A DNA stretch of 54,939 bases from Reyranella sp. (GCA_030684475.1 JAUXWB010000468.1:1-54939); one strand, 5' to 3'; positions 1 to 9,910 are shown, counted from the first letter of the stretch. The notes: generated by a model from the sequence alone, not told the origin. Translations and numbers: made by a program.

Positions 1-1107
1 GGCGGCACGACGATGGGCAAGGGCTTTTCCGGCAAGGGGGTCGGTGGCGATGCCGAGGCCTGGAAGGCGGTGATGGCGCGCATGCTGAGCGACGCCGCGG
101 ATTCTCTTGCGCAGGTCGAGACGGTGATCCAGCGCGAGGGCATCGAGTGCCATTGGCGCATGAATGGCCGCTTCAGCGGCGCCTACACGCCGCGTCACTA
201 CGCCGAGCAGGCGGCCAAGGTCGCGACCTACAACGAGAAGGCCGCACTCGGCACCTACATGGTGCCGCGCGACCAGCAGCGCGAGGAGATCGCCTCGGAC
301 TACTATTACGGCGGCATGGTGGTGGAGCGCACCGGCCAGCTTCACCCCGCGCTCTATTACGGCGGCCTGCTGAAGGCGGCGAGTCGGGCTGGCGCGAAGC
401 TTTGTGCGCAATGCGACGCCGAGAAGATCGAGCGCAAGGGACCAAACGCCGGGGGCGGGTTTCGCGTCCTCACCAACAAGGGGCCGATCGAGGCGCGCGA
501 GGTGGTGATCGCCACCAACGGCTACACCACCGATCTCACGCCGACCTTGAAGCGCAAGCTGGTGCCGGTGGCGAGCCCCATCATCGCCACCGAGGAGCTG
601 CCCGAGGATCTGGTGCAGAGCCTCATTCCGAAGAACCGCGTCGTCTCCGATACCAAGCGCGTGCTCTGCTACTACCGGCAATCGCCCGACAACAAGCGCG
701 TGATCTTCGGCGGTCGCGCTCGTTTTACGCAAGTGGCACCCGAGGTCAGCGCCCCGGTGCTGCACGGCTACATGCTGGAGCGCTGGCCGCAGCTCAAGGG
801 CACCAAGGTGACCCATGCCTGGACCGGCAACGTGGCCTTCGCCTTCGACTTCCTGCCGCACATGGGCCAGGAGCAGGGCATGCACTACCTGATGGCGTGC
901 AACGGCTCCGGGGTCGCGATGATGAGCTATCTCGGCTACCAGACCGCGCGCAAGATCGCCGGCGGCTCGAATGCGCCGATCAACGCCTTCGACGGCCAGC
1001 CGTTCCCGACCGTGCCGTTCTACAACGGCAATCCCGAGTGGGTCCTGCCTTTCGTCGGCGCCTGGTACCGCACCCGCGACTGGTGGGACCGCGCGACGGC
1101 GGGTTAA
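1..1107 (+). CDS. FAD-dependent oxidoreductase (DAO family), 5' end outside window
   Basis: The frame is open from base 1, so this is the C-terminal 368 residues of a longer protein and the ATG at 13 is probably internal. The remainder resembles D-amino-acid-oxidase-fold amine oxidases of the PuuB/OrdL type. It has the aromatic-rich substrate-domain segment with SDYYYGGMVV and QLHPALYYGG, the strand EVVIATNGYT that follows the FAD domain, and the C-terminal FAD-closing segment with WTGNVAFAFDFLPHMG and CNGSGVAMMSYLG. The Rossmann GxGxxG motif would lie before the window. It probably oxidises a secondary amine or amino-acid-like compound. The substrate cannot be read from the sequence. The next gene starts about 70 bp downstream on the same strand but is unrelated in function. 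Confidence 0.85.
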   Translation, partial: GGTTMGKGFSGKGVGGDAEAWKAVMARMLSDAADSLAQVETVIQREGIECHWRMNGRFSGAYTPRHYAEQAAKVATYNEKAALGTYMVPRDQQREEIASDYYYGGMVVERTGQLHPALYYGGLLKAASRAGAKLCAQCDAEKIERKGPNAGGGFRVLTNKGPIEAREVVIATNGYTTDLTPTLKRKLVPVASPIIATEELPEDLVQSLIPKNRVVSDTKRVLCYYRQSPDNKRVIFGGRARFTQVAPEVSAPVLHGYMLERWPQLKGTKVTHAWTGNVAFAFDFLPHMGQEQGMHYLMACNGSGVAMMSYLGYQTARKIAGGSNAPINAFDGQPFPTVPFYNGNPEWVLPFVGAWYRTRDWWDRATAG

Positions 1108-1180
1108 GGCACCGCTGTCGCTACCGTGGGCGCAAGCCATGAGGTAGGCTGGCGCCGTGATCCTGTTCCAGAATGTTGCA

Positions 1181-2521
1181 ATGAAGTTTCGCCTGTCCGC
1201 CGCTGTCCTCTCATTCACCCTGGTGGCGGGTCTCGCGCCGGCCAGCGCCCAGGTCCCGCCGATCCCGCCGGGCTGGCAGACGGAACGGGTCGTGATGCTG
1301 GCCCGCCACAGCGTGCTGGCACCGGTCGAGACGCCGGAGCAGCTCGCGAGGTTCGCCGCCTCGCCGTGGCCCGCCTGGCCGGTGGCGCCGGGCAACCTGA
1401 CGCCGCGCGGTGCCGACCTCGGCCACCAGATGGGCCAGTTCTACCGGATCATCTACGGCGGCCGCGGGCTGATCGAGGAGAGCATCTGTCCCGCGCCGGG
1501 CACCGTCGTGCTGTGGGTCGACCTCGACAAGCGCGCCGAATACGCCGCGCTCTCGACCCTGGGCGGCCTCTACATGCGCTGCATCACCCCGCTCCTGAAG
1601 CACCAGGCCGACCTCTCGAAGCCCGATCCGCTGTTTCATCCGCAGCCCTCGCCGTCCTGCCCGATGGACGCGGAGAGCAACCGCGCCGCGATCCTGGCGC
1701 GCATCGGCGGCGACTTCACGTCGGTGCTGCGGGAATACGCACCGCAGCTCGCGACCCTGCAGTCGACGCTCTGCCCGCCGGGCGCGTCGGGCTCGGGCGC
1801 CACCTGCGGCCTGGCGGCCGAAGCGCCGGCGATCGTGCCGAACCCGAAGGGCGGCGTGGCGATGAAGGGGCCGATCGCCATCGGCTCGATGGCAGGCGAG
1901 ATTTTCCTGCAGGAAAGCGCCGAGGGCATGCCGGCCGACCAGGTCGCGTGGGGGCGCCTGGGGGGCGGCCTGGCGGGCGACGACAAGCTCCGCGACGTGC
2001 TGAAGGTGCACCGGCTCCATGCCGACCTGATGGAGAAGACCAAGCCGATCGCCCAGCAGAAGGGATCGAACATGCTGGCGCTGATCACGGCGGCGCTGCA
2101 GAACGGCCACAAGTTTCCCGGCGCCCCCAACCTGGCCGAGCCGGTGCGCTTCGGCATGTTGATCGGCCACGACACCAACATCCTGAACGTCGCGGGGCTG
2201 CTCAATCTCGGCTGGGAGATCAAGGGCTACCAGGACAATGAAGTCCCGCCGGGCAGCGCGCTCGCCTTCGAGTTGCTGCGGGAGGGCCGGAACGGCCAGC
2301 GCTACGTGCGGATGGCCTTCTATGCCCAGACGCCCGAGCAGCTGCGCAACGTGACGCCGCTCACCCTGAACAATCCGCCCGGCATGGTGGCGGTCGATCT
2401 GCCGGCCTGCAGCGCCCATGCCCGCGACAAGGCCTGCCCGCTGGAGCGCTTCGTCGAGATCGCCAATGCCGCGATCGACCCGCGCTGCATGACGATCGGC
2501 AACGTGACGGTCAAGCCATAG
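1181..2521 (+). CDS. Secreted histidine-type acid phosphatase (AppA/Agp-like) with altered RHxxRxP motif
   Basis: 446 residues. I chose the ATG at 1181 because MKFRLSAAVLSFTLVAG...ASAQ is a clean signal peptide; an in-frame GTG at 1157 would add eight residues before it. The family hydrolyses phosphomonoesters (phytate, glucose-1-phosphate) in the periplasm through a phosphohistidine. The N-terminal signature is RHSVLAP (about residues 43-49) and the proton-donor motif is GHDTN near residue 325, so nucleophile His and acid Asp are kept. The second Arg of RH(G/N)xRxP, a phosphate ligand in E. coli AppA and Agp, is Leu here. The 3' end overlaps the convergent kinase gene by 11 bp. Activity may be weakened or redirected; family membership is secure. 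Confidence 0.85.
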   Translation: MKFRLSAAVLSFTLVAGLAPASAQVPPIPPGWQTERVVMLARHSVLAPVETPEQLARFAASPWPAWPVAPGNLTPRGADLGHQMGQFYRIIYGGRGLIEESICPAPGTVVLWVDLDKRAEYAALSTLGGLYMRCITPLLKHQADLSKPDPLFHPQPSPSCPMDAESNRAAILARIGGDFTSVLREYAPQLATLQSTLCPPGASGSGATCGLAAEAPAIVPNPKGGVAMKGPIAIGSMAGEIFLQESAEGMPADQVAWGRLGGGLAGDDKLRDVLKVHRLHADLMEKTKPIAQQKGSNMLALITAALQNGHKFPGAPNLAEPVRFGMLIGHDTNILNVAGLLNLGWEIKGYQDNEVPPGSALAFELLREGRNGQRYVRMAFYAQTPEQLRNVTPLTLNNPPGMVAVDLPACSAHARDKACPLERFVEIANAAIDPRCMTIGNVTVKP

Positions 2522-4385
2522 AGGCGCCGGCCTGCAGCGCCGGCGCGGTGTCGAGCAGCGACAGCAGCACGCGTTCCAAGGCAGCGGCGTCGATCGGCTT
2601 TTGCAGTACCGGAACATTGGCATAGCGCCGGTCGAGACTGTCGCGCTGGTAGCCGGTGATGAAGACGAACGGCACGCCGCGCGCCAGGAGCAGATCGGCC
2701 AGTGGATCGGCCGCCTCGCCGGCGAGATTGAGATCGAGGATGGCGCCGTCGAAACGCTCGACCTTGGCCATCGCCATGCCGTCGGCCAGGCGGCCGCAGG
2801 GACCGACCACGGTGGCGCCGATATCGTCGAGCATTCTCCTGACCAGCATGCTGACCAGCAGTTCGTCCTCGACCACCAGGAGGCGCTTGTCGGCGAGGCT
2901 GCGGCGCGTGCGCTGGTCGGCGGCCGGTGCCGCCGGTTCCGCGGTGCTGGCGGCGGGGGCCGGGGCTGCGATCTGGGCGCTCGGGATGGACAGCGTGCAA
3001 TGCAGTCCCTCGGGGCGCCAGTCGTAGACGACGCCGCCGCGAAACTGCTCCTCGATGCTCGAGCGCACGATGGTGAGGCCGAAGCCCAGGGCCTTCGGCT
3101 CGGTGGTGGCTGGGCCGCCGGTCTCGGACCAGGTGAGCGTGACGGCGTCGGGACAGATCGACCACGCGAGCTGCAGCGTGCCGGCTTCGGTGGAGAGTGC
3201 ACCGTACTTGGCAGCGTTGGTCGCGAGCTCGTGCACCGCCAGCGCCACGGCCTGCGCCGTCGCCGGCAGCAGGACCACGGCCGGCCCCGCGGTCACGACG
3301 CGCCGGCGGTGGCTCGCGTGGTAGGGCGCCATCTCCTCGTCGACGATCTTGCAGAGATCGGCGCCTTCCCAGCGGGTGGCCGACAGCAGGTTGTGCGTTG
3401 CCGCCAGCGCGTGAATGCGGCCCTCGACGGTGGAGATGAACTCGGGCATGGTCCTGGCGCGGGTCAGCCTGAGCACCGACAGCACGACCGCCAGTGTATT
3501 CTTGGCCCGGTGGTCGACCTCGCGCGCCAGCAGCACCTGCCGTTCCTCGGCGCGCCTGCGCTCGGTGATGTCGACGGTGACGCCGTTCAGGCGCAGCATC
3601 CCGCCCTGCTCGTCGCGGGTGACGGCGACGGCGCCGAAGTACCAGCGAACCTCGCCGGTGGGTCGGACAACGCGGAATTCCCGCTGGTACCGCATCTCGT
3701 CGCCCGACGTCACGTCGGTCAGCGTGCATCGGTCGCGGTCGTCGGGGTGGACCATGTCGCGGATGCGCTCCCGCGTCGGCTCGAAGGTGCCGGGTTCGAG
3801 GCCGAAGATGCGGTATTGGCCGTCATCCCACTGGAAGACACCACTCGCCACGTCCAGCTCCCATGAGCCCATGTCGCCGGCCGAGAGGGCGAGCGAACGC
3901 CGCTCCTCGCTCTGTCGCAGCCGTTCGGTCTGCGCCTCCAGTTCGGCGGTGCGCGCCGAGACACGCCGCTCGAGCTCGGCGTTCAGTCCTTCGAGCTGGC
4001 GGGTCTTGCGGTAGAGCTCAAGGAAGACCTTGACCTTGGCGCGCAGCACTTCGGGCACCACCGGCACCGTCACGTAGTCGACCGCGCCGATCTCGTAGCC
4101 GCGCAGATGGTCGGTGTCGGCGATCTGGACAGCCGAGACGAAAATCATGGCGAGTTTCTGGAACCGCGGATGCTCGCGGATCATGGCCGCCAGCTCGAAG
4201 CCGTCGACGCCGGGCATGACGACGTCGATCAGCACGACTGCCACGTCGGCTTTGAGCAAGACGGCCAGTGCCTCTTCCGGGCTGTTGGCCTTGATCAGAT
4301 TCTCGCCCAGCTCGCCCAGGATGACCTCGTAGGCGAGCAGCTTGGCGGGCTGGTCGTCGACCAGCAGGATGTTGACCTTTTCCAT
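2511..4385 (-). CDS. Response regulator / PAS / HWE histidine kinase / receiver hybrid
   Basis: 624 residues from the ATG at 4385, which begins [12 protein letters not shown]. The longer upstream frame lies inside the preceding kinase and is not needed. Domain order: N-terminal receiver (acidic pair VDDQ, phosphoacceptor Asp in LIDVVMPG, about 4-120), coiled coil (125-175), PAS/PAC domain (about 180-285), HWE-family kinase core with EVDHRAKN (His near 290) and WSETGGP, and a C-terminal receiver (VVEDE, LDLNLAG, QKP; about 510-620). No membrane segment, so it is cytoplasmic. Its start overlaps the stop of the upstream giant kinase by one base (TGATG), implying translational coupling and a joint signalling pathway. 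The output is probably phosphotransfer, since there is no DNA-binding domain. Confidence 0.88.
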   Translation of the reverse strand: MEKVNILLVDDQPAKLLAYEVILGELGENLIKANSPEEALAVLLKADVAVVLIDVVMPGVDGFELAAMIREHPRFQKLAMIFVSAVQIADTDHLRGYEIGAVDYVTVPVVPEVLRAKVKVFLELYRKTRQLEGLNAELERRVSARTAELEAQTERLRQSEERRSLALSAGDMGSWELDVASGVFQWDDGQYRIFGLEPGTFEPTRERIRDMVHPDDRDRCTLTDVTSGDEMRYQREFRVVRPTGEVRWYFGAVAVTRDEQGGMLRLNGVTVDITERRRAEERQVLLAREVDHRAKNTLAVVLSVLRLTRARTMPEFISTVEGRIHALAATHNLLSATRWEGADLCKIVDEEMAPYHASHRRRVVTAGPAVVLLPATAQAVALAVHELATNAAKYGALSTEAGTLQLAWSICPDAVTLTWSETGGPATTEPKALGFGLTIVRSSIEEQFRGGVVYDWRPEGLHCTLSIPSAQIAAPAPAASTAEPAAPAADQRTRRSLADKRLLVVEDELLVSMLVRRMLDDIGATVVGPCGRLADGMAMAKVERFDGAILDLNLAGEAADPLADLLLARGVPFVFITGYQRDSLDRRYANVPVLQKPIDAAALERVLLSLLDTAPALQAGASMA

Positions 4386-7300
4386 CAGCGGTGCAGCCAC
4401 AGCCGGAGCGCGCTGAACAGCTGCTCGGTGTTGACCGGTTTGGCGAGATAGTCGGACGCGCCGGCTTCCAGGCACTTCTCGCGGTCGCCCTTCATTGCCT
4501 TGGCGGTGAGCGCGATGATGGGCAGGCGCCGCAGTGCCGGCTTGCCGCGGATCAGTGCGATGGTCTCGTAGCCGTCCATTTCCGGCATCATGATGTCCAT
4601 CAGCACGATCGCCACCTCGGGTGAGGTTTCCAGCATCGAGACCGCCTCGCGGCCGGTGGTCGCCGTCAGCACGGTCATGCCGTGGCGCTCGAGTGCGCTG
4701 GAGAGCGCGAAGATGTTGCGCGTGTCGTCGTCGACCACCAGTGCGGTGCGGCCGGCCAGCACCTCGTCCGAACTGTGCAGGCGCTCCAGCATGCGCTTCT
4801 TGTCGGCCGGCAGATCAGTCGCGACGTGGTGCAGGAAGAGCGCGGTCTCGTCGAACAGGCGCTCGGGCGATGCCGCGCCCTTGACCACGATGCTGCGCGC
4901 CATGGTGTGCAGGCGGGCTTCCTCCTCGGCCGTGAGTTCGCGGCCGGTGAACACGACCACCGGCAGGTCGGCAAGTGCCGGATCCCGCTGGATCTCCTCC
5001 AGCACCTCGAAGCCCGACATGTCGGGCAGGCGCAGATCGAGCACCATGCAATCGTAGCGCCGGCTGCGCAGCTCCTCGAGGGCCTCGCGGCCGGTGGCGG
5101 CAACCGCGATCTCGATGTCGGGATGGGAAAGCAGTTCGGTGACGCCGAACCGCTCGACCTCGTTGTCCTCGGCGATCAGCAGGCGCTTCCGGCGCGGCTT
5201 CACATAGTCGTTGATGCGCGACAGTGCCGCGCTCAGGCCCTCGGTCGTGGTCGGCTTGTTGAGGTAGGAGAAGGCGCCGCGCGCCAGGCCCTGCTGGCGA
5301 TCCTCGTCCATGCTGAGGATCTGCACCGGAATGTGCCGGGTCTCGAGCGTGCGCTTGAACTGGCTCAGCACATTCCAGCCCAGCATATCGGGCAGGAAGA
5401 TGTCGAGCGACACGGCGACCGGCTGGTATTCCAGCGCAAGGTCGAGCGCCTCGGCACCGCGTTGCGTCACGATGGCCTTCAGGCCGGCCGCGTGGGCGGC
5501 ATCGAGCAGGATGCCGGCGTAGTTCGGGTCGTCCTCAACGATCAGCAGCGTGCGGTCGCCCGGCTGCAGGTTGGGGCGGTCGTCGGGGAACTGGTCGGCC
5601 AGGTGCTCGGGCAACGAGACCTGCGACGGCGGCGCGATGCCCGGCACGGCTGCGCGCAGGGCGGTGCGCGGGCCGGTGTACATGGTCGGCAGGTAGAGCG
5701 TGAAGGTGCTGCCGATGCCCGGGGTGCTGCGCAGCGCCAGCTCGCCGCCCAGAAGCGTGGCGAGCTCGCGGCTGATCGCAAGGCCGAGGCCGGTGCCGCC
5801 GTACTTGCGGCTGGTGCTGGCGTCGGCCTGCTGGAAGGCCTCGAACACGATCTTCTGCTTCTCGACCGGGATGCCGACGCCGGTGTCAGTAACCTCGAAC
5901 GCCACCACCAAACTCGCCTGGCCTAGCATGACGTTGTCCGACCGCCACCCCCCCGGGGCCTGCAGCACACGCAGCCGGACGCTGCCCTGAGCGGTGAACT
6001 TCAGCGCGTTGGACAGCAGGTTTTTGAGGATCTGCTGCAGGCGCTTGGAGTCGGTCACGATGCTGCGGCCGACGCTGGTGTCGATCTGGACGTCGAACGC
6101 CAGGCCCTGCGATTCGGCCTGGTGGCGGAACGGCCGGGCGACTGTCTCCAATACGTTGGAAAAGAATATCTCTTCGGTGTCGACGGTCACCGTGCCCGAT
6201 TCGATCTTGCTGAGGTCGAGGATGTCGCTGATCAGGTTCAGGAGGTCGGTGCCGGCGCCGTGGATGGTGCGGGCGAACTCGATCTTCTTCGGCACCAGGT
6301 TGCCCTCGGGATTGTCGGCGAGCTGCTGGCCCAGGATCAGGATGGAGTTGAGCGGCGTCCTGAGCTCGTGGCTCATGTTGGCCAGGAACTCCGACTTGTA
6401 GCGCGAGGTGAGCGCGAGCTCGGAGGCCTTCTCCTCGACCGCGCGACGGGCCTGCTCGATCTCCTGGTTCTTACGCTCGACCTCGAAGTTGCGTTCGGCG
6501 AGCTGCTGTGCCTTCTGCTCGAGCTGCTCGTTGGTCTGCTGCAGTTCGCCCTGCTGGCTCTGCAGTTCACCCTGCTGGCTCTGTAGTTCGCCGGCGAGCT
6601 TCTGCGATTGCGTCAGCAAGCTCTCGGTCTGCATCGTGGCCTCGATCGAATTCAGCACGATACCGATCGACGCGGTGAGCTGTTCGAGAAAGGCGATCTG
6701 CAGTTCGGTGAAGTGGCTGAGCGAGGCGAGCTCGATCACCGCCTTGACCCGGCCCTCGAACAGCACCGGCAGCACGATGATGCTCTTGGGTGTCGCCTGG
6801 AACAGGCCCGAGGTGATGGGACGGACGGCCGGCGGCATGTCGGAGATCAGGATCTGGCGCCGGTCGGCGGCGCACTGACCGATCAGGCCCTCGCCGACGC
6901 CGATCGTCTCAGGATGGCCGCTACCGCCCGAGTCGGCGTAGACCGAGAGCAACCTGAGGCTTGGTTCGTCGTCGTTCTGGACCTGATAGATCACGGCCTG
7001 ATGGGCATCGACCAGCGGCGCAAGCTCGCTCAGCGTCAGCCGGCCGACGGTGCCGAGGTCGCGCTGGCCCTGCAGCATGGTGGTGAATTTCGCCAGGTTG
7101 GTCTTCAGCCAGTCCTGCTGGGTGTTGCGCTCCGTCGTGAGGCGGAGGTTGTCGATCATGGTGTTGAGCTTGTCCTTGAGCTCGGCCACTTCGCCCAAGG
7201 CGTCGACCTGGATCGATCGCGTCAGGTCGCCCTTGGTCACTGCTGTCGCCACCTCGGCGATGGCGCGCACCTGGGTGGTGAGGTTGGCCGCCAGCATGTT

Positions 7301-8494
7301 GACGTTGCCGGTGAGGTCCTTCCAGGTGCCGGCGACGCCCGGGACCTGGGCCTGGCCGCCGAGTTTGCCCTCGGTGCCGACCTCGCGGGCGACGCGGGTC
7401 ACCTCGCCGGCGAAGCCGTTCAGCTGATCGACCATCGTGTTGATGGTCTCCTTGAGCTGCAGGATCTCGCCGCGCACGTCGACGGTGATCTTCTTGGAGA
7501 GATCGCCGCCGGCCACCGCAGTGGTCACCTCGGCGATGTTGCGGACCTGGGTGGTGAGGTTCGCGGCCAGGAGATTCACATTGCCGGTGAGGTCCTTCCA
7601 GATGCCGGCGACGCCCGGGACCTGGGCCTGGCCGCCGAGTTTGCCTTCGGTGCCGACCTCGCGGGCCACGCGTGTCACTTCCGAGGCGAAGGATCGCAGC
7701 TGATCCACCATGGTGTTGATGGCTTCCTTGAGCTGCAGGATCTCGCCGCGCACGTCGACGGTGATCTTGCGCGACAGGTCGCCGCCGGCCACCGCGATGG
7801 TGACGTCGGAGATGTTGCGGACCTGGGCGGTGAGGTTGTTGGCCATCGAGTTGACGCTCTCGGTCAGCTCGCGCCACACGCCCGTCACCTCGCTCACTTT
7901 GGCCTGGCCGCCGAGCTTGCCCTCGGTGCCGACCTCGCGGGCGACGCGCGTCACCTCGGAAGTGAACACGCTGAGCTGCTTGATCATGGTGTTGACGATG
8001 ATGGCGGCGCGCAGGAACTCGCCTTTGAGTGGCCGTCCGTCGACATCCAGCCGCACCGTCTGCAACAGGTCGCCCTGGGCCACGGCGGAGATCACGCGGG
8101 TGACCTCGGTGGTCGGCCACACCAGGTCGTCGATCAGGGTGTTCACCGAGGCTTCCATCCCGCCCCAGGCGGCGGTCGAGATACCGAACTTCACCCGTTG
8201 CCGGGTGCGGCCCTGTTCGCCCACGGTCTTGCCGATGCGCTCGAGTTGCTGAGCCATATTCTCGTTGGCGCCGGCGATCTCGTTGAACAGCACGGCGATC
8301 TTGCCGACGATCCCGTCCTGCCCGCCGGGCAGCCGGACCGAGAAATCGCCGCCGCGCATCGCTTCCAGCGCGCGCATCAGGTCGTGGAGTTCGGGCGTCT
8401 GGGGGGCGGCCAGCGGGGCAGTCGGCGCCCGGCGGTGAGTGGCCGTGGACGGGCCGTTGGCAACCGTCGCGGCGCGCTCGACATCTGCAGTCAT
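4385..8494 (-). CDS. Giant soluble hybrid histidine kinase: HAMP repeats, GAF, HisKA, HATPase, three receivers
   Basis: 1,369 residues. The ATG at 8494 has GGAG nine bases upstream. Five HAMP-like units occur (GGDFSVRL ~48, QGDLLQTV ~140, GGDLSRKI ~236, GGDLSKKI ~328, KGDLTRSI ~420). They are followed by a GAF domain (~510-640), a glutamine-rich coiled coil with a repeated QSQQGEL heptad, HisKA with [10 protein letters not shown] (His ~707), HATPase_c with GTGLGLAIS (~900), and three receivers whose phosphoacceptor Asp residues lie in SLDIFLPD (~1028), VLDLRLPD (~1150) and LMDIMMPE (~1299). There is no transmembrane segment, so the poly-HAMP rod probably relays a cytoplasmic signal. This architecture is known in alpha- and deltaproteobacteria as a many-receiver phosphorelay hub. 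It is coupled to the HWE kinase downstream. Confidence 0.9.
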   Translation of the reverse strand: MTADVERAATVANGPSTATHRRAPTAPLAAPQTPELHDLMRALEAMRGGDFSVRLPGGQDGIVGKIAVLFNEIAGANENMAQQLERIGKTVGEQGRTRQRVKFGISTAAWGGMEASVNTLIDDLVWPTTEVTRVISAVAQGDLLQTVRLDVDGRPLKGEFLRAAIIVNTMIKQLSVFTSEVTRVAREVGTEGKLGGQAKVSEVTGVWRELTESVNSMANNLTAQVRNISDVTIAVAGGDLSRKITVDVRGEILQLKEAINTMVDQLRSFASEVTRVAREVGTEGKLGGQAQVPGVAGIWKDLTGNVNLLAANLTTQVRNIAEVTTAVAGGDLSKKITVDVRGEILQLKETINTMVDQLNGFAGEVTRVAREVGTEGKLGGQAQVPGVAGTWKDLTGNVNMLAANLTTQVRAIAEVATAVTKGDLTRSIQVDALGEVAELKDKLNTMIDNLRLTTERNTQQDWLKTNLAKFTTMLQGQRDLGTVGRLTLSELAPLVDAHQAVIYQVQNDDEPSLRLLSVYADSGGSGHPETIGVGEGLIGQCAADRRQILISDMPPAVRPITSGLFQATPKSIIVLPVLFEGRVKAVIELASLSHFTELQIAFLEQLTASIGIVLNSIEATMQTESLLTQSQKLAGELQSQQGELQSQQGELQQTNEQLEQKAQQLAERNFEVERKNQEIEQARRAVEEKASELALTSRYKSEFLANMSHELRTPLNSILILGQQLADNPEGNLVPKKIEFARTIHGAGTDLLNLISDILDLSKIESGTVTVDTEEIFFSNVLETVARPFRHQAESQGLAFDVQIDTSVGRSIVTDSKRLQQILKNLLSNALKFTAQGSVRLRVLQAPGGWRSDNVMLGQASLVVAFEVTDTGVGIPVEKQKIVFEAFQQADASTSRKYGGTGLGLAISRELATLLGGELALRSTPGIGSTFTLYLPTMYTGPRTALRAAVPGIAPPSQVSLPEHLADQFPDDRPNLQPGDRTLLIVEDDPNYAGILLDAAHAAGLKAIVTQRGAEALDLALEYQPVAVSLDIFLPDMLGWNVLSQFKRTLETRHIPVQILSMDEDRQQGLARGAFSYLNKPTTTEGLSAALSRINDYVKPRRKRLLIAEDNEVERFGVTELLSHPDIEIAVAATGREALEELRSRRYDCMVLDLRLPDMSGFEVLEEIQRDPALADLPVVVFTGRELTAEEEARLHTMARSIVVKGAASPERLFDETALFLHHVATDLPADKKRMLERLHSSDEVLAGRTALVVDDDTRNIFALSSALERHGMTVLTATTGREAVSMLETSPEVAIVLMDIMMPEMDGYETIALIRGKPALRRLPIIALTAKAMKGDREKCLEAGASDYLAKPVNTEQLFSALRLWLHR
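7240..8067 (-). repeat. Three tandem 276-bp HAMP-coding repeats inside the giant kinase
   Basis: The stretch shows a clear 276-bp (92-residue) period. The same sequence block recurs at about 7313, 7589 and 7865, and the first two copies differ at only a few positions over roughly 80 bp. Each unit encodes [23 protein letters not shown] and [15 protein letters not shown]. The copies reflect recent internal duplication or gene conversion and could expand or contract by recombination. Unit edges are approximate. Confidence 0.8.
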
Positions 8495-8698
8495 GGCGAA
8501 CTCTCCGCCTGAAGTTGATGCAGCCCCGCTGGTACTGCATCGGCCCGAGGGTTCGCAACTCCAACGGCCAGCTCTTGAGAGCAGCTCATAGACACACTTG
8601 GTCCCCCCGCCGAAGCGAGCAACGAGCGGTCCGCCGAAAGGTTGCGTGACAAATTTGAGGAAAATTTCTAATGTGGTAATACCATGGACTGACCAAAA
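8495..8698. promoter_or_regulatory. Divergent intergenic region between kinase operon and FadR-type regulator
   Basis: 204 bp separate the two start codons and must hold promoters for both directions. The half nearest the regulator is AT-richer (around 8650-8698) and carries the palindrome listed separately. The RBS of the kinase (GGAG) is visible on the minus strand near 8505. No convincing sigma-70 boxes could be assigned by eye. Confidence 0.5.
8674..8684. promoter_or_regulatory. Palindromic operator TGGTAATACCA, probable FadR-family autoregulatory site
   Basis: This is a perfect 11-bp inverted repeat (TGGTA-A-TACCA) 14 bp upstream of the regulator's ATG. FadR-subfamily GntR regulators commonly bind TGGT-Nx-ACCA palindromes, so position and sequence both point to autoregulation of the regulator and rpiB-like pair. 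Binding is inferred. Confidence 0.65.
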
Positions 8699-9454
8699 AT
8701 GACCTTCCCCGAAATCGTTCGCCCCGACCCTGACGAGACGCCGAGTGGCGCCCTCAGGGTCTTCACCTTTTTTCGCGACCGGCTGCTGTCGGGCGAGCTG
8801 AAGGTGGGTGACCGGTTGCTGGCGGAGCGCGAGCTCGCCCTGGCGCTGGGCGTCAGCCGGCCGGTGCTGCGCGAGGCGCTGCGCTCGCTCGCCTTGCTCG
8901 GGCTGCTCGATATCCAGCACGGCCGTGGCGCCTTCGTGCGCGCCGCCGACGCCTCGGTGCTGGGCCAGGCGCTGACCCTCTGCCTCGCGCCCGAGCCGAA
9001 CATTCTCGACGACGTGCTGCAGGCCAGGATCGCCATCGAATGCCAGGCCATTCGGCTCGCCTGCGGACGCGCGAACGAGCGCGACCTGCAGGCGATGGCC
9101 GGCATCCTCGACACGCTGGTCGACTCCCTCGATGACCCGGAGACCGGCAGCGGCGTCGACTACGCCTTCCATCTCGCCATTGTGCGGGCGAGCGGCAGCA
9201 GCGCCCTGATGAAGATCTACGAGGCGATCTCGCCGCTCCTGATGCGCAGCCACGTCGAGCGCCGCCGCGACACCTTCCGCGAACCCGCGATCACGTCGCA
9301 ACTGGTCGACGCCCACCGCGAAGTCTTCCTGTCGCTGGCGCGGCGCGATCCCGACCAGGCCGAGCGTGCCTTGCGCGAGCATTTCCAGATCGGCGACGAT
9401 CTGCGGCGCAGAAACCTCATCGCCGCCTATCAACCGCAGGAGAAGCAGCCATGA
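8699..9454 (+). CDS. FadR-subfamily GntR transcriptional regulator
   Basis: 251 residues. The N-terminal winged helix-turn-helix (about 15-80) contains the GntR signature LLAERELALALGVSRPVLREALRSL in split form: LLAERELALALGV, then SRPVLREALRSL, then GLLDIQHGRGAFV. The C-terminal all-helical FCD-type effector domain (about 95-235) keeps the metal/ligand pattern, with Asp and His residues in DYAFHLAIV and DAHREVF. Such proteins repress catabolic genes and are released by an organic acid or sugar-acid metabolite. The stop overlaps the start of the isomerase gene by four bases, so the two are co-transcribed and the ligand is likely a sugar derivative. A palindromic operator lies just upstream of the start. 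Confidence 0.92.
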   Translation: MTFPEIVRPDPDETPSGALRVFTFFRDRLLSGELKVGDRLLAERELALALGVSRPVLREALRSLALLGLLDIQHGRGAFVRAADASVLGQALTLCLAPEPNILDDVLQARIAIECQAIRLACGRANERDLQAMAGILDTLVDSLDDPETGSGVDYAFHLAIVRASGSSALMKIYEAISPLLMRSHVERRRDTFREPAITSQLVDAHREVFLSLARRDPDQAERALREHFQIGDDLRRRNLIAAYQPQEKQP

Positions 9455-9897
9455 AACTCGTCATCGGTTCGGATCACGCCGGCTTTCCGATGAAGGCCGA
9501 CCTGCTCGCCTTCGTGCGCGGGCTCGGCCACGAGGTCGAGGATGTCGGCTCCTACGATCCCGCCCCTGTCGACTTTCCTGACATCGCGCGCAAGGTCGCG
9601 GCGGCCATCACCTCGGGCAAGGCCGAGCGCGGCCTGATGGTGTGCGGCACCGGAGTCGGCGCCGCGATCGGCGCCAACAAGATGAAGGGTATCCGCGCCG
9701 CGGTCTGCCACGACGTGCATTCGGCGCACCAGTGCGTCGAGCACGACGACGTCAACGTGATATGCATCGGCGCCCAGATCGTCGGACCGTGGCTGACCAA
9801 GGACCTGATCGCCGCCTACCTCGCGGCAAAATTCTCGACCGCCGAGGAATTCCGCCGCCGCGTGGCGAAGCTCGCCGACATGGACGCGGGGCGCTAG
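9451..9897 (+). CDS. rpiB: RpiB/LacAB-family sugar-phosphate isomerase
   Basis: 148 residues, the normal length. Family features are the N-terminal IGSDHAGFPMK, the catalytic-loop Cys in MVCGTGVGAAIGANK, and CHDVHSAHQCVEHDD with the conserved histidines. RpiB interconverts ribose 5-phosphate and ribulose 5-phosphate. Close homologues act on other aldose/ketose phosphates (allose, galactose or erythrulose phosphates). Linkage to a FadR-type regulator by an ATGA overlap suggests an inducible catabolic role rather than the housekeeping isomerase. A cytoplasmic enzyme; the exact substrate is undecided. Confidence 0.88.
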   Translation: MKLVIGSDHAGFPMKADLLAFVRGLGHEVEDVGSYDPAPVDFPDIARKVAAAITSGKAERGLMVCGTGVGAAIGANKMKGIRAAVCHDVHSAHQCVEHDDVNVICIGAQIVGPWLTKDLIAAYLAAKFSTAEEFRRRVAKLADMDAGR

Positions 9898-9910
9898 CGC
9901 GAGGGACGAT

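Noticed and set aside
2521..2550. GC-rich inverted repeat at the convergent phosphatase/kinase ends as a terminator
   Set aside because: It lies inside the kinase coding sequence and lacks a T-run in either direction.
6608..8512. Long plus-strand open frame opposite the giant kinase
   Set aside because: Its residues mirror the repeated HAMP coding sequence in antisense and show no independent family signature or ribosome-binding site.
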